From Leucobacter chironomi DSM 19883 (lineage in GTDB: Bacteria > Actinomycetota > Actinomycetes > Actinomycetales > Microbacteriaceae), in NCBI RefSeq assembly GCF_000421845.1, contig NZ_ATXU01000011.1, forward strand, positions 1-64,000: 64,000 nt of DNA, in the 5' to 3' direction. How positions within the stretch are numbered: position 1 is the first letter of the stretch; each line of letters opens with the position of its first letter. The position numbers and the translations under genes were made by a program. The notes beneath the pieces are model-generated. The model had not been told where the DNA came from, did no database searches, and saw only the letters and a program-made list of their open reading frames with translations. Below, one piece after another: positions 42,424 through 51,655 of the stretch.

Positions 42424-43263
42424 ATGTCACGCACCTACGTCATCACCGGCGCCGCCTCCGGCATCGGCAAGACCACGGCCGAGCTGCTGCGAGCCGAGGG
42501 GCACACCGTGATCGGCGTCGACCTCGCGGGCGTCGAGGTCGACGGCGACCTCTCGACGGGCGCGGGTCGTCGTGCCGCGGCCGAAACGGCGACGCAGCAA
42601 GCGGGGGGCGCCGTCGACGCGGTGATCGCCTGCGCGGGCCTGTCGCTGCCGAAGGCCGTCACCGCGTCGGTCAACTACTTCGGCATGACCGAGTTCCTGG
42701 AGGCGATGCGGCCCGCCCTCGCGCAATCGCCCGCGCCGCGCGCGGCCCTGGTGTCGTCGCTCTCGTCAGTGCAGCCGGTGTTCCCGCCGCTCGTCGACGC
42801 ATTCCTGCGCGACGACGAGGCAGCTGCGGTCGGCATCGCCGAGGAGCTCGCCCAGAACGAGCAGACCGGCGGACTCATCTACGCGTCCTCGAAGCAGGCG
42901 ATCTCGCGCTGGGTGCATCGCGAGGCGGTGACCGAGCGCTGGGCCGGGGCGGGCATCCCGCTGAACGCGGTCGCGCCCGGCGTCGTGAACACCCCGATGA
43001 CGGCCGAGCTGCGCGCAACGCCGGGCGGCACGGCCCTGATCGACGCCGTGGTGCCGATGCCGCTGGGCTACCACCAGGAACCGGAGAGCATCGCGAAGCT
43101 GCTGATCTGGCTCACCTCGGTCGACAACACGCACTGCTGCGGGCAGACGATCTACTGCGACGGCGGCGCGGAGGCCGTGCTGCGCGGTGAGGACGTGTGG
43201 TCGTGGAACAACGACGCGATCGCGCAGAAGTTCACGGCGCTTTTCTCGCAGCTCGGTCGCTGA
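42424..43263 (+). CDS. Short-chain dehydrogenase/reductase (HSD/coniferyl-alcohol type)
   Basis: This is a 279-aa NAD(P)-dependent oxidoreductase with a Rossmann fold. The coenzyme motif Thr-Gly-Ala-Ala-Ser-Gly-Ile-Gly is at residues 8-15, a Cys-Ala-Gly-Leu motif is near 64, the catalytic Ser lies in Ser-Ser-Leu-Ser-Ser, and Tyr-Ala-Ser-Ser-Lys carries the catalytic Tyr and Lys near 157. Direct passage from the coenzyme motif to Gly-Val-Asp-Leu-Ala with very short strands resembles the 3-alpha-hydroxysteroid/coniferyl-alcohol dehydrogenase subgroup. AAAGGA precedes the ATG. The substrate is not known. Confidence 0.85.
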   Translation: MSRTYVITGAASGIGKTTAELLRAEGHTVIGVDLAGVEVDGDLSTGAGRRAAAETATQQAGGAVDAVIACAGLSLPKAVTASVNYFGMTEFLEAMRPALAQSPAPRAALVSSLSSVQPVFPPLVDAFLRDDEAAAVGIAEELAQNEQTGGLIYASSKQAISRWVHREAVTERWAGAGIPLNAVAPGVVNTPMTAELRATPGGTALIDAVVPMPLGYHQEPESIAKLLIWLTSVDNTHCCGQTIYCDGGAEAVLRGEDVWSWNNDAIAQKFTALFSQLGR

Positions 43264-43271
43264 GCGAGGCG

Positions 43272-43299
43272 GCCCGCTCGGCGGCGCAGCCGAGCGGGC
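43272..43299. terminator. Bidirectional hairpin between SDR and NYN genes
   Basis: A perfect 11-bp stem (43272-43282 with 43289-43299) and 6-nt loop lie in the 42-bp gap between convergent genes. There is no T-run, as is common in very GC-rich terminators. Confidence 0.6.
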
Positions 43300-43305
43300 G
43301 GGCCG

Positions 43306-44334
43306 TCACGGGGTCTGATCCCGCAGGCGCACGAGGCGCTCGTGCCCGGTCTCCTCGAGCTCGGCGACGTCGGAGCGCGACTTCAGGAAGTCCGAGAAGG
43401 ATCGGAACCCGAGCGCCTTCTCGTTGAACGACGGATCCATCCGGCGCATCTGCTGCTTCACGGCCGAGCTGTGCAGCCACCCGGAGTCGTCCTGCTCCTG
43501 CCCGAGCCAGAGCGCCCGGATGAGGAGGCCGGTCACGGCGATGTCGGCATCGTCGTCGTGCTCGTCGGCGAGGTCGTCGTGGAGTTCGGGATCGGCCTCG
43601 ACCAGCGGCTCACGGCCGCTCCGCGAGGAAGCGCGCCGGCCGGTCGCGGGGGTCTCGGCGCTCGGATCCGCAGCATCGACAGCATCGATCACGGCGGAAT
43701 CGCGCGAGGCGGCCACGGCCTTGCCGCGCTTCTGGCGCTTGGATGGCTGCTCCTGCTCGCGTCGGGGCAGTTCGACGCCGGGCAGCGAGTCGTACGACGC
43801 GAACTCGTCGCAGGCGGCGGTGAGCGCCTTCGCAGTGGAGCCCGCGACGCCGATGCCCACGACGTAACGGCCGAGCCGCTTGCAGCGCTGCGCGAGCGGC
43901 ACGTAGTCGGAGTCGCCCGCGACGATCACCACGTGGGTGAGGTCGTCGAGGCGGAACATGTCCTCGACGGCGTCGACGGCGAGCCGGATGTCGGCACCGT
44001 TCTTGGCGTAGGCCGCGGCCGGGAAGAGCTGCACGAGGTCGACGGCGCGGGCGACGAGCTGTGCGCGGTAGTCGGCGTTGATGGGCGACGACCAGTCGGC
44101 GTAGGCGCGGGTGAGCACGAGCGTGCCGAAGGAGGAGGCGTAGTCGATGACCGCGCCGACGTCGACGACGGCCGCCCGCAGGCGGGCCGCGATCTCGGCG
44201 TCGGATGGATCTTCCGCGATGCGCTGCCGATCGCGGGCGTAGGAGTTGCGACCGTGCACCCGGTCGTACCAGGAGAGCACGATGTTGTCGAAGTCGAGGT
44301 AGACGGCCACGCGGCCGTTCTGAGTATTCGCCAC
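43306..44334 (-). CDS. NYN-domain (LabA/DUF88) ribonuclease-like protein
   Basis: This is a 342-aa protein with an N-terminal NYN nuclease domain of the PIN-like fold. Acidic residues that bind metal can be seen in Tyr-Leu-Asp-Phe-Asp-Asn (near residue 12), Asn-Gly-Ala-Asp-Ile-Arg-Leu (near 120) and Val-Ala-Gly-Asp-Ser-Asp-Tyr (near 145). A basic/acidic linker follows. The C-terminal part (about 275-340) has a Phe-Arg-Ser-Phe-Ser-Asp-Phe-Leu motif that resembles the OST-HTH/LOTUS domain, which binds RNA. CAGACT lies 6 nt before the GTG start at 44334, so the message may be leaderless. Confidence 0.85.
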   Translation of the reverse strand: MANTQNGRVAVYLDFDNIVLSWYDRVHGRNSYARDRQRIAEDPSDAEIAARLRAAVVDVGAVIDYASSFGTLVLTRAYADWSSPINADYRAQLVARAVDLVQLFPAAAYAKNGADIRLAVDAVEDMFRLDDLTHVVIVAGDSDYVPLAQRCKRLGRYVVGIGVAGSTAKALTAACDEFASYDSLPGVELPRREQEQPSKRQKRGKAVAASRDSAVIDAVDAADPSAETPATGRRASSRSGREPLVEADPELHDDLADEHDDDADIAVTGLLIRALWLGQEQDDSGWLHSSAVKQQMRRMDPSFNEKALGFRSFSDFLKSRSDVAELEETGHERLVRLRDQTP

Positions 44335-44439
44335 GGTCTCAGTCTGCCAGGCGAGGGGAGGCTTCGCGCGTCCGCGGCGGGGCTCACAGGGCATGCGGAG
44401 CCGGCGGGGGCAGCGGTGGCTCAGACCGCCAGACCAGAA

Positions 44440-44472
44440 TCTATTGAATTTCGATAGATAGTGAGCGATAAT
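44440..44472 (+). promoter_or_regulatory. Promoter with 19-bp palindromic operator
   Basis: TTGAAT (44444-44449) and GATAAT (44467-44472) form a strong promoter with a 17-bp spacer. A palindrome of 9-bp arms around one base (44440-44458), with a single mismatch, covers the -35 element. The ATG at 44479 is 6 nt after the -10. The palindrome is a good binding site for the XRE protein encoded by the second gene. Confidence 0.7.
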
Positions 44473-44478
44473 CAGCTT

Positions 44479-44958
44479 ATGCTGCACTCACGATTGATCG
44501 TCTTCCTGCTTCGCGCCGTGCTCGTCGTCGCCGCGCTCTGGCTCGTCGTGATCCTCACCCTGTCCATGCCCGGCGGGCTCTCCGACGAGCCGGCACCCAT
44601 GCGGATTCCAGTGCAGATCGCGCTCTCTGCGGTGATCCTCTGCGTGCTGGCGGTGATCGTCTGCATCTGGCGACTGCTCACGCTGCTGCGTCGCGACCGC
44701 ATCTTCAGCGGGGCGTCGCGCCGCTGGGTCGACGCGATCGTGTGGGCGCTCGGCATCGGCTGGTCGGTGCTCGCGGTGCTCGCGATCACAGCGACGTCGA
44801 TCATCTACTTCACTCCGGAGCTGCGCGACCCCGGCGTCCCCATGGTGCTGTTCGGGATCGTGGTGCTCGCGGCCGTGCCCGTACTGCTGATGCTCGTGAT
44901 GCGGGGGCTGCTCCGCCAGGCGACGGACTATCGCGCCGAACTCGAAGAGGTCATCTGA
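44479..44958 (+). CDS. DUF2975 membrane protein
   Basis: This 159-aa protein has four membrane helices (about residues 7-29, 43-66, 86-109 and 122-145) and a polar C-terminus, the layout of DUF2975. The motif Arg-Asp-Arg-Ile-Phe-Ser lies between helices two and three. Such proteins occur next to small XRE regulators of the YozG type, as here. The start is set at ATG 44479 because the -10 element is 6 nt upstream; a GTG at 44461 would lie between the -35 and -10 elements. Confidence 0.85.
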   Translation: MLHSRLIVFLLRAVLVVAALWLVVILTLSMPGGLSDEPAPMRIPVQIALSAVILCVLAVIVCIWRLLTLLRRDRIFSGASRRWVDAIVWALGIGWSVLAVLAITATSIIYFTPELRDPGVPMVLFGIVVLAAVPVLLMLVMRGLLRQATDYRAELEEVI

Positions 44959-45182
44959 TGGCCATCGTGGTGCGCATCGACGTCGAGCTCGCGAAGCGCA
45001 AGATGAGCGTGGGCGAGTTCGCCGAGCGCGTCGGCCTGACGCCGGCCAACATCGCCGTACTGAAGAACGGCCGCGCGAAAGCCGTGCGCTTCACCACCCT
45101 CGACGCGATGTGCCGGGTACTCGGCTGCCAGCCGGGCGACCTGCTGGAGTGGGTGCCGGACGACGATACGACCCCTGCCTGA
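44958..45182 (+). CDS. XRE/Cro-family regulator (YozG-like)
   Basis: This is a 74-aa protein that is almost only a helix-turn-helix: Met-Ser-Val-Gly-Glu-Phe-Ala-Glu-Arg-Val-Gly-Leu-Thr-Pro-Ala-Asn-Ile-Ala for the two helices, and Thr-Leu-Asp-Ala-Met-Cys-Arg-Val-Leu-Gly-Cys-Gln-Pro-Gly-Asp-Leu-Leu as the usual ending. Its ATG overlaps the stop of the DUF2975 gene (TGATG). It probably controls its own operon. Confidence 0.9.
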   Translation: MAIVVRIDVELAKRKMSVGEFAERVGLTPANIAVLKNGRAKAVRFTTLDAMCRVLGCQPGDLLEWVPDDDTTPA

Positions 45183-45219
45183 AGCCGCCGCGGCACCCCC
45201 GATCGCCGACCGGGCCGCC

Positions 45220-46719
45220 TCAGACGAGGTCACCCAGCCGCACCGGACGCACCAGCACGCTGCGGCGATCCCGCACCCACACTACGCCGGCAGCCCGGTG
45301 CTCGGCACGGGACGCGAAGCGGTAGCGGTACGACACCACGCGCACCCACCGCGGGCGCTCGCCCCGGAACGGGTCGTCGGCGAGCAGTGCGAGCGTCGGC
45401 GCATCGGCCTCCAGCAACCGCGCCACCAGCGCGACGAACCAGTCATCGAGCGAGCGGCCGAGCGGCAGGAACCACATCAGCCAGTCGAGCCGCAGGTGAT
45501 AGGGCGCGAACTGCCGCGGCACGCGCCGCACATCGCCCGGTTTGCCCTTGAAGCCGTACTCGCGCCACTCCGCGGTCTCGGCATCATCGCCGACGGTGCC
45601 CTCGATCACGTATTCGACGCGTTCCTTCGTGACGGTGCCGAACGCGCCGTACGCGTTTGCGAGCTGCCAGCGGTTGAAGCTCGCGTTCATGAGCTGGCGG
45701 CTCGCGAAGAGGTTGCGCAGCGCCTGCCGGCTCAGCACCACGATGAGCAGCGCGACCGCCGAGGTGAGCCCGAACCAGACGGGCGGGAGACCTCCGAGCC
45801 AGGCGGGCGCACCGGATCCGCCGCCCGCCCCGGCACCGCCTGGCACCCCGCTCCCCGGCACCGAGACCGCGGAGCAGGCCAGCACGATGGTCGCCCAGTT
45901 GAGCCACGCGAAGTTGCCGGTGATCACGAGCCAGAGCTGCGTCGCGATGATGATGGCGGCGGCAGCGGTGCCGACGAGTGCGGGCGCGGGGCCCGGGAGC
46001 CAGAGGCCGAGGATCGGCGCGAACAGGAAGAACGGCACCACCAGCTGCGCGAAATGGCTGCCGATCGCCTCTGCGCGGTGAAACCAGCCGGGCAGCAGAT
46101 GCGCCTGCCGGCTGAGCGGCCCCGGCATCGGCTGCGTCTCATGGTGATACATGAGGGCCGTCAGATCGCGCCATTCCCGCCCGCCGCGCATCTTGATCAT
46201 GCCGGCGCCGAATTCGAGACGGAACACGAGCCACCAGAACAGCACGATCACGACGGCCGGCGGCGGCTGATCCCGCGACCCCAGGAACGCCGCGAGGAAC
46301 CCCGCTTCGAGCAGCAGCATCTCCCACCCGAAGCCGTAGAAGGTCTGGCCGATGCTCGTGATGGAGAGGTAGCCGGACCACAGCAGCAGGAAGCACAGCA
46401 TCGGCGCCCAGGGCACCGTCAGCTGGGGCACGCCCGCGATGAGCAGCGCCGCGAGGGCGATGCCGATCCAGCAGAGGATCGCGAGACGCCGATCGCTGTA
46501 CCGGATGCGCCGGAACAACGTGGGGCGCAGCAGCTTCGCCCGCGACGGCGACGACGCCGCCCACTCGAGCAGACGCGGGACGGGCAGCAGGCCGCGCTCC
46601 CCGAGCAGGGGCCTGAACTGGCACAGCGTCGAGACGAAGGCCACGAGGTAGAGCGCGGCGATCCCCCGCTGCAGCACCTCCCGCGCGAACCCGAAATCGA
46701 TCGCCACGAACCCGTCCAT
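45220..46719 (-). CDS. Lipase maturation factor family protein
   Basis: This is a membrane protein of 499 aa with about eight to ten helices, like eukaryotic LMF1. Typical parts are Trp-Ser-Gly-Tyr-Leu-Ser (near 125), Phe-Tyr-Gly-Phe-Gly-Trp-Glu-Met-Leu-Leu-Leu-Glu-Ala-Gly-Phe-Leu, Arg-Leu-Glu-Phe-Gly-Ala-Gly-Met-Ile-Lys, Tyr-His-His-Glu-Thr-Gln-Pro-Met-Pro, and a C-terminal Glu-Tyr-Gly-Phe-Lys-Gly-Lys-Pro-Gly. The family is common in actinobacteria but its bacterial role is not known; a part in folding or export of enzymes is only inferred. TAGCCT lies 7 nt before the ATG at 46719. Confidence 0.88.
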   Translation of the reverse strand: MDGFVAIDFGFAREVLQRGIAALYLVAFVSTLCQFRPLLGERGLLPVPRLLEWAASSPSRAKLLRPTLFRRIRYSDRRLAILCWIGIALAALLIAGVPQLTVPWAPMLCFLLLWSGYLSITSIGQTFYGFGWEMLLLEAGFLAAFLGSRDQPPPAVVIVLFWWLVFRLEFGAGMIKMRGGREWRDLTALMYHHETQPMPGPLSRQAHLLPGWFHRAEAIGSHFAQLVVPFFLFAPILGLWLPGPAPALVGTAAAAIIIATQLWLVITGNFAWLNWATIVLACSAVSVPGSGVPGGAGAGGGSGAPAWLGGLPPVWFGLTSAVALLIVVLSRQALRNLFASRQLMNASFNRWQLANAYGAFGTVTKERVEYVIEGTVGDDAETAEWREYGFKGKPGDVRRVPRQFAPYHLRLDWLMWFLPLGRSLDDWFVALVARLLEADAPTLALLADDPFRGERPRWVRVVSYRYRFASRAEHRAAGVVWVRDRRSVLVRPVRLGDLV

Positions 46720-46881
46720 GCCGCCGAGGCTACGCTTCCCGGACACGCCTGACCAGGGGTTGCCACAGCTCGGGAGGCCGCCGCAACCCCCTGAGGGGTG
46801 CGCGATCGCGCACTTAGACTGTGGGCACGCGCCGGGCGCGATGTGGCCCCGAGCGCGCAGGAGTCGATCTTCGGAGGCCGC

Positions 46882-47907
46882 ATGTCAGCACCAGCTCTCA
46901 CCCGCCGCGCACTGCTGGGGAGCGCGGGCGCGCTCGCTCTCGGCGGTCTCGTGGGATGCGCCCGCGGCTCCGCCCCCGCCGGCGGCCCGGCGGAGGTCAC
47001 CTACCAGCTGTCGTGGACGCACTCGGTGCAGTTCGGCGGCACGTATCTCGCGCAGGATCGCGGGCTGTTCGACCAGCTCGACCTCTCGGTGCGGCTCGCG
47101 GCGGGCGGCCCGAACGTGGCTGGCGACACGAGCACGGTGAGCGGCGCCGCGCTCATGAACATCTCCGCCGCCGACGGGGTGGCGCGCTCGAACGCCGAGG
47201 GCGCCGACCTCGTCATCATCGGCGCCCAGTACCAGAAGAGCCCGGGTACGATCCTGTCGCTCGCCGACGCGCCGCTGCAGCAGCCCGGCGATCTCGCGGG
47301 CGCCCGGATCGGCGTGGCGGGCACCGACACCCCCGCGCTCGACGCCTTCCTGGCGCTGAACGACCTCGACGCCGACGACGTGGAGTTCGTGCCGAGCCAG
47401 TACGATCCCGCTGTGCTCACCGCAGGCCAGGTCGACGGCCTCTTCTGCTTCTACAACGACCTGCCGGTCGCTCTCGCCGTGCAGGGGGTCGAGGCGCACT
47501 CGATGCTGCTGGCCGACTTCGGATACAACCCGATGAGCCAGACCTACACGGTGCTGCGGTCGAGCCTCGACGACGAGGAGCAGCGCGACCGGATCGTGCG
47601 GCTGATGCGCGGCGATGCCCAGGGGTGGCAGCTGTATCAGCAGGATCCGGCGGCCGCGGCCGAGCTCGTCGTGGAGATGTACCCCGACGCGGGGCTCGAT
47701 CTCGCCACCCAGCGGAAACAGGCGGAGGTGCAGCTCGACATCATGTTCTCGGAGGCGACCGACGAGTTCGGCTTCGGCTGGTTCACCGGAGAGCAGGTGG
47801 ATCAGAACCTGCGCCTGTTCGAGGTGCTCGGCATCGAGGGCGCGACGGAACAGCTGTGGGATCACTCGATCCTCGAAGAGGTCTACGAGAACGGTCCCAC
47901 CGCGTGA
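46882..47907 (+). CDS. NMT1/THI5-type ABC transporter substrate-binding lipoprotein
   Basis: This 341-aa protein has a signal with twin Arg (Thr-Arg-Arg-Ala-Leu-Leu-Gly) and lipobox Leu-Val-Gly-Cys (Cys 26). The domain begins with Gln-Leu-Ser-Trp-Thr-His-Ser-Val-Gln-Phe-Gly-Gly-Thr-Tyr, as in THI5/NMT1 proteins that bind thiamine pyrimidine precursors, riboflavin, sulfonates or nitriles. The exact ligand cannot be told. GGAGG precedes the ATG. TAGACT (46815-46820) is a likely promoter element. It overlaps the ATPase gene by 4 nt. Confidence 0.87.
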   Translation: MSAPALTRRALLGSAGALALGGLVGCARGSAPAGGPAEVTYQLSWTHSVQFGGTYLAQDRGLFDQLDLSVRLAAGGPNVAGDTSTVSGAALMNISAADGVARSNAEGADLVIIGAQYQKSPGTILSLADAPLQQPGDLAGARIGVAGTDTPALDAFLALNDLDADDVEFVPSQYDPAVLTAGQVDGLFCFYNDLPVALAVQGVEAHSMLLADFGYNPMSQTYTVLRSSLDDEEQRDRIVRLMRGDAQGWQLYQQDPAAAAELVVEMYPDAGLDLATQRKQAEVQLDIMFSEATDEFGFGWFTGEQVDQNLRLFEVLGIEGATEQLWDHSILEEVYENGPTA

Positions 47908-48740
47908 GTGCCGCCGAGGCCGCGGCCGACGTCGGTTCGGGCGCCGGGGCCGCGAGCGCGGCCCCGCAGGTGGTGTGCACGGCGCTCGCCAAGACCTTCC
48001 CCGCCGGGCGCGAGGCCCTGCGCGTGCTCGACCCCCTGGACCTGACTCTCGAAGCGGGCTCGGTGACGGCGCTCGTCGGCCCGTCGGGCTGCGGCAAGTC
48101 GACGCTGCTGCGCATCATCGCGGGCCTCGAACGGCCCGATACCGGCGGATCGGTGCGGATCGGCGGCGACGATCCGGCTGCGGTGCGCCGCCGGGGCGAA
48201 CTCGCGATCGCCTTCCAGGACGCATCGCTGCTGCCCTGGCGCACGACCGCGGGCAATGTGGCGCTCGCGCAGCGCCTCGCGAGGCGGCCCGTCGACCGCG
48301 AGCGCATCGCCGAGCTGCTGCGACTGGTCGGCCTGGAGGGCTTCGAGCAGGTGCGACCGGCGCAGCTGTCCGGCGGCATGCGGCAGCGCGCGGCGATCGC
48401 CCGCTGCCTCATCACCGAACCGCGCCTGCTGCTGCTCGACGAGCCCTTCGGCGCCGTCGACGAGCTCACCCGCAGGCGGCTCAACATCGAGCTGCCGCCG
48501 CTGTGGTCGGGCGCGCAGACCACCACCCTGCTCGTGACCCACTCGATCTCGGAGGCGGTGCTGCTGGCCGATCGGGTGCTCGTGATGTCGCCGCGACCGG
48601 GCTCGGTGGTGGCGGACATCCCCGTCGATCTCGAACGCCCGCGCAGCCTCGAACACGTCCACAGCGCTCGGTTCGCCGAGCTCACCGAGCGCATCGGCGC
48701 ACTGCTCGGCGTCGACGAACCTGCCGGCGCACGGGGCTGA
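47904..48740 (+). CDS. ABC transporter ATP-binding protein (SsuB/ThiZ type)
   Basis: This 278-aa ATPase has Walker A GPSGCGKS, signature LSGGMRQR and Walker B LLLDEPFGAVDELTR, the pattern of nitrate/sulfonate/pyrimidine-type importers. An Ala/Gly-rich N-terminal stretch of 25 residues precedes the domain. The GTG start overlaps the stop of the binding-protein gene. The permease gene starts 3 nt after the stop. Confidence 0.9.
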   Translation: MSAAEAAADVGSGAGAASAAPQVVCTALAKTFPAGREALRVLDPLDLTLEAGSVTALVGPSGCGKSTLLRIIAGLERPDTGGSVRIGGDDPAAVRRRGELAIAFQDASLLPWRTTAGNVALAQRLARRPVDRERIAELLRLVGLEGFEQVRPAQLSGGMRQRAAIARCLITEPRLLLLDEPFGAVDELTRRRLNIELPPLWSGAQTTTLLVTHSISEAVLLADRVLVMSPRPGSVVADIPVDLERPRSLEHVHSARFAELTERIGALLGVDEPAGARG

Positions 48741-48743
48741 ACG

Positions 48744-50416
48744 ATGGTGCTGACCGCGACCCGGGCCGAGCGCCGCGGGACCGGGCCCGGCGACGGAGCC
48801 GGGCCCGGCGATGACGCCCGCGGCCCGCGCCGCCGAGCACGGCGCTGGGCAGCGGTGCTGCGCACCGTGCTCGGCTGGCTCGTGGTGATCGGCGTGTGGG
48901 AGCTGCTGGGGCGCACGCTGCTCGCCGGGCGGCACCTCATCGGCACCCCGTCGGGCATCGCGGTCAAGCTGGTCGAGAACGCCGAGGTCTACGGCCGCGG
49001 GCTGCTGTTCACCTCGCGCGAGGCGCTGGCCGGCTACCTGCTCGGCAACCTCGCCGCGGTCGCGCTCGCGCTGCTGGTCGTGCTGCTGCCGGGCGTGGAG
49101 CGCCTCGTGCTGCGCTTCGCCCTCGTGGTCTACTGCCTGCCCCTCGTGGCGCTGGGCCCGCTGCTGCGGCTCGTGTACGGCTTCGGCGACGGGCCGCAGA
49201 TCACGCTCGCCGCGCTGGCGGTCTTCTACCTCACGCTCGTGCCACTGCTCGTGGGGCTGCGCGCGGTGCCCCGCTCGTGGCTCGACCTCACCGCCTCCTA
49301 CGGCCGCGGACGCTGGACCACTCTCGTCACGGTGCGGGCACGGGCGGCGCTGCCCTACCTGATGGCGGGTCTGCAGGCCTCGGTTCCCGCGGCGTTCCTC
49401 GGCGCGCTCGTCGGCGAGTTCACGGGTGCCGAGCGGGGGCTCGGCGTGCTGTCGATCCTCGCCCTGCGCAGCCTCGACACCGACGGCCTGTGGGCGCTGA
49501 TGCTGCTGAGCGCGGCCGTGTCGCTCATCGGCTACGGCGTCGTGTCGGCGGTCGCGCGTCGCGTCGCGCCCGATCGGCCGACGGTGCTGCTCGCGCCGCC
49601 CGGCTCGGCCCCGCGCCGGTCCCCGCTGGCGCGCTGGGGGCGGGCCGTCGGAGGGGTGCTCGCGACGACCGCGCTCGTGCTCGTCGTGTGGGTCGCCCTC
49701 TTCGAAGCGCTCGACCTCAACCCGTACTTCGCGAAACGGCCGTGGGATGTCTGGGACTGGCTCGTCGCCTCGGGCGACGCGGGCGAGCACCGCGCCGAAC
49801 TGCTCGCGGCCACGGGCGAGACCGTGGCCGTGGCGATCCCGGGCTACTTCGCGGGCCTCGCGACGGGGCTGCTGCTCGCGGTCGCGTTCTCGCTGTCGTC
49901 GCGGGTGCGCCGCGCACTCACCCCGGTCGCGGTCGCGCTGCGGTGCGGTGCGTGCCCATCATCGCGATCGCTCCCCTGCTGGTCGCCGCCCTCGGCCGCG
50001 GCCCCTTCGGCACCGCCGTGGTGGTCGCCATCATGACGTTCTTCCCCACCCTCGTCTCGTGCCTCTACGGTCTGCGGCAGCTCCCGGGCCAGGTCGCCGA
50101 CGTCTTCGCGAGTTATGCGGCGTCCTCGCCGCGGGTGCTGCTGCTCGGCCGGCTGCCCGCGATGGCGCCCGCGTTCTTCTCGGCCGCCCGCATCGCGGCA
50201 CCCACCGCGCTGCTCGCCGCCACGGTGGCCGAGTGGCTCGCCACCGGCACGGGGCTCGGCAACCTGATGGCGGTCGATGCGGCGACGAGCCGCTACACCT
50301 CGCTGTGGGCGACGGTGGTGGTGGTCACCCTGCTCTCCCTCGTCGCGTACGCGCTCGTCGAGTTCGTCGAGGCGCGCGTGCTGGCCCGGGTCGCGCCGGA
50401 GCAGACCCGGTGGTGA
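48744..50416 (+). pseudogene. Fused ABC transporter permease with a frameshift
   Basis: The gene encodes two permease domains in one chain, about 557 aa in all. The N-half has its coupling loop near residue 180 (Leu-Asp-Leu-Thr-Ala-Ser-Tyr-Gly) and the C-half has Ala-Ser-Tyr-Ala-Ala-Ser-Ser-Pro. The frame is lost after residue 400, where GGTGC is repeated in tandem (49942-49951). Without one copy the frame continues as Cys-Val-Pro-Ile-Ile-Ala-Ile-Ala-Pro-Leu-Leu and stays open to 50416. It is either a slipped-strand mutation, a phase-variable site or an assembly error. The gene is needed for the binding protein and ATPase upstream to work as an importer. Confidence 0.75.
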
Positions 50417-50431
50417 GGGCGGCGTGCAGCG

Positions 50432-51478
50432 TCAGGGGTGCGGATCCGCCCCGTCGAACGCCCCCGCGATGATCCGCGCTGCGGCCTCCCAGGCGGGCAG
50501 CCGCGTCCGCTGCGCGGCCGCCCGATCCCGCCACCGCTCGCGGAGCGCGGGATCGGCGAGCCAGTCGTGCAGCACCCGCGTCAGCCGACCGGCCTCCCCC
50601 GGCGGGAACACGGCGCCCGCGCCCTGCTGCGCCTCGGTCGCGCCGGTGCCGAGGGGCACGATCGAGGGGATGCCCCGACCCAGCGCCTCGCTGACGACCA
50701 TGCCGTAGGCCTCGGCGCGCGCAGTGTGCACCAGCAGATCAGTGCGACGCCAGATCTCGTCGAGCTCGGCCCCCGCGCGCGGGCCCGTGATCTCGATGCG
50801 ATCCGCGAGCCCCGCCCCGGCGACGCGCCGCCGCAGCTCATCGCCGAGATCGGCGTCAGCGAGCGGGCCCACCAGCCGCGCCGTCCACGGCAGCCCGCGC
50901 AGCGCGACGAGCGCCGCGACGAGGGTGAGCGGATCCTTCGTCTCGGTGACGCGCGCCAGCCAGAGCAGCGCGGGCGCCCGACCGTCGCGCTCAGAACCCG
51001 GCGCCGGATCCGCCATCGCGACCCCGGGCACCGCGACCAGCGCGTCGCGCCGGCCGTACCGCCGCGCCACCTCGCGCGCGGTCCACGCGCTCGTCGCGAC
51101 GACGGCGCTCGCCGCCCGCACGGCCCGCCCCTCCGACGCGGCGAGCGCGTCACGATCATCGCTCGGCAGGGAGAGGTCGTCGGCGGGGAAGTAGTGCATC
51201 AGCACGACCACGGTGCGTCCCTCCCCCGTCGCGGCCTCGATCGCCTCGGGTGCCGCCGCGGCCACGATGTTGTCGACCAGCCAGAGACGTTCGGCCTGGA
51301 GAAGCGTCGCGAAGCGCTCGCGGTCGCCGGGGCCGGGCACCGGCCACGCCCCGACGACGGGGTGCTCGCGCAGCTCGATCCCGCGCCTTCGCAGCTCGGC
51401 CGAGACCTCGTCGTCGTAGCGGTTGCCGCCGCTCGCCACGTCGCTGCGCCACCGCGCGAAGCCGATCCCGTGCCCCAT
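50432..51478 (-). CDS. Glycosyltransferase, GT4-like
   Basis: This is a 348-aa enzyme of the GT-B fold. The N-terminal domain has the Ser-Gly-Gly-Asn-Arg-Tyr-Asp-Asp motif near residue 17, and the C-terminal domain has Ala-Leu-Leu-Trp-Leu-Ala-Arg-Val-Thr-Glu-Thr-Lys-Asp-Pro near 168-181 (nucleotide binding). The His-Thr-Ala-Arg-Ala-Glu-Ala-Tyr-Gly-Met-Val-Val-Ser-Glu-Ala-Leu-Gly-Arg-Gly box carries the E-x7-E motif of GT4 enzymes. A retaining mechanism follows from the family; donor and acceptor are unknown. The ATG is preceded by a GGTGAGG-like site. Confidence 0.85.
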   Translation of the reverse strand: MGHGIGFARWRSDVASGGNRYDDEVSAELRRRGIELREHPVVGAWPVPGPGDRERFATLLQAERLWLVDNIVAAAAPEAIEAATGEGRTVVVLMHYFPADDLSLPSDDRDALAASEGRAVRAASAVVATSAWTAREVARRYGRRDALVAVPGVAMADPAPGSERDGRAPALLWLARVTETKDPLTLVAALVALRGLPWTARLVGPLADADLGDELRRRVAGAGLADRIEITGPRAGAELDEIWRRTDLLVHTARAEAYGMVVSEALGRGIPSIVPLGTGATEAQQGAGAVFPPGEAGRLTRVLHDWLADPALRERWRDRAAAQRTRLPAWEAAARIIAGAFDGADPHP

Positions 51479-51655
51479 GCCGCCTCACCCCGTTCGCACC
51501 GCCCGGCGTCGGGAGCGACCGCCGCCCCCTCGCCTCTGCGCCTCACCGCCGATCCTAGGTTCGCGCGCGAAGCATGACGAGGGGCTTGTGGCAAGGGCAT
51601 TTCGCTGCCACCGAACTCCCGTGACTGCGCGCCGGCGCTGCGGCAGGGTGGAGGC

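Noticed and set aside
44461-44478. A GTG start for the DUF2975 gene
   Set aside because: It lies between the -35 and -10 elements; the ATG at 44479 is exactly at the expected transcription start.
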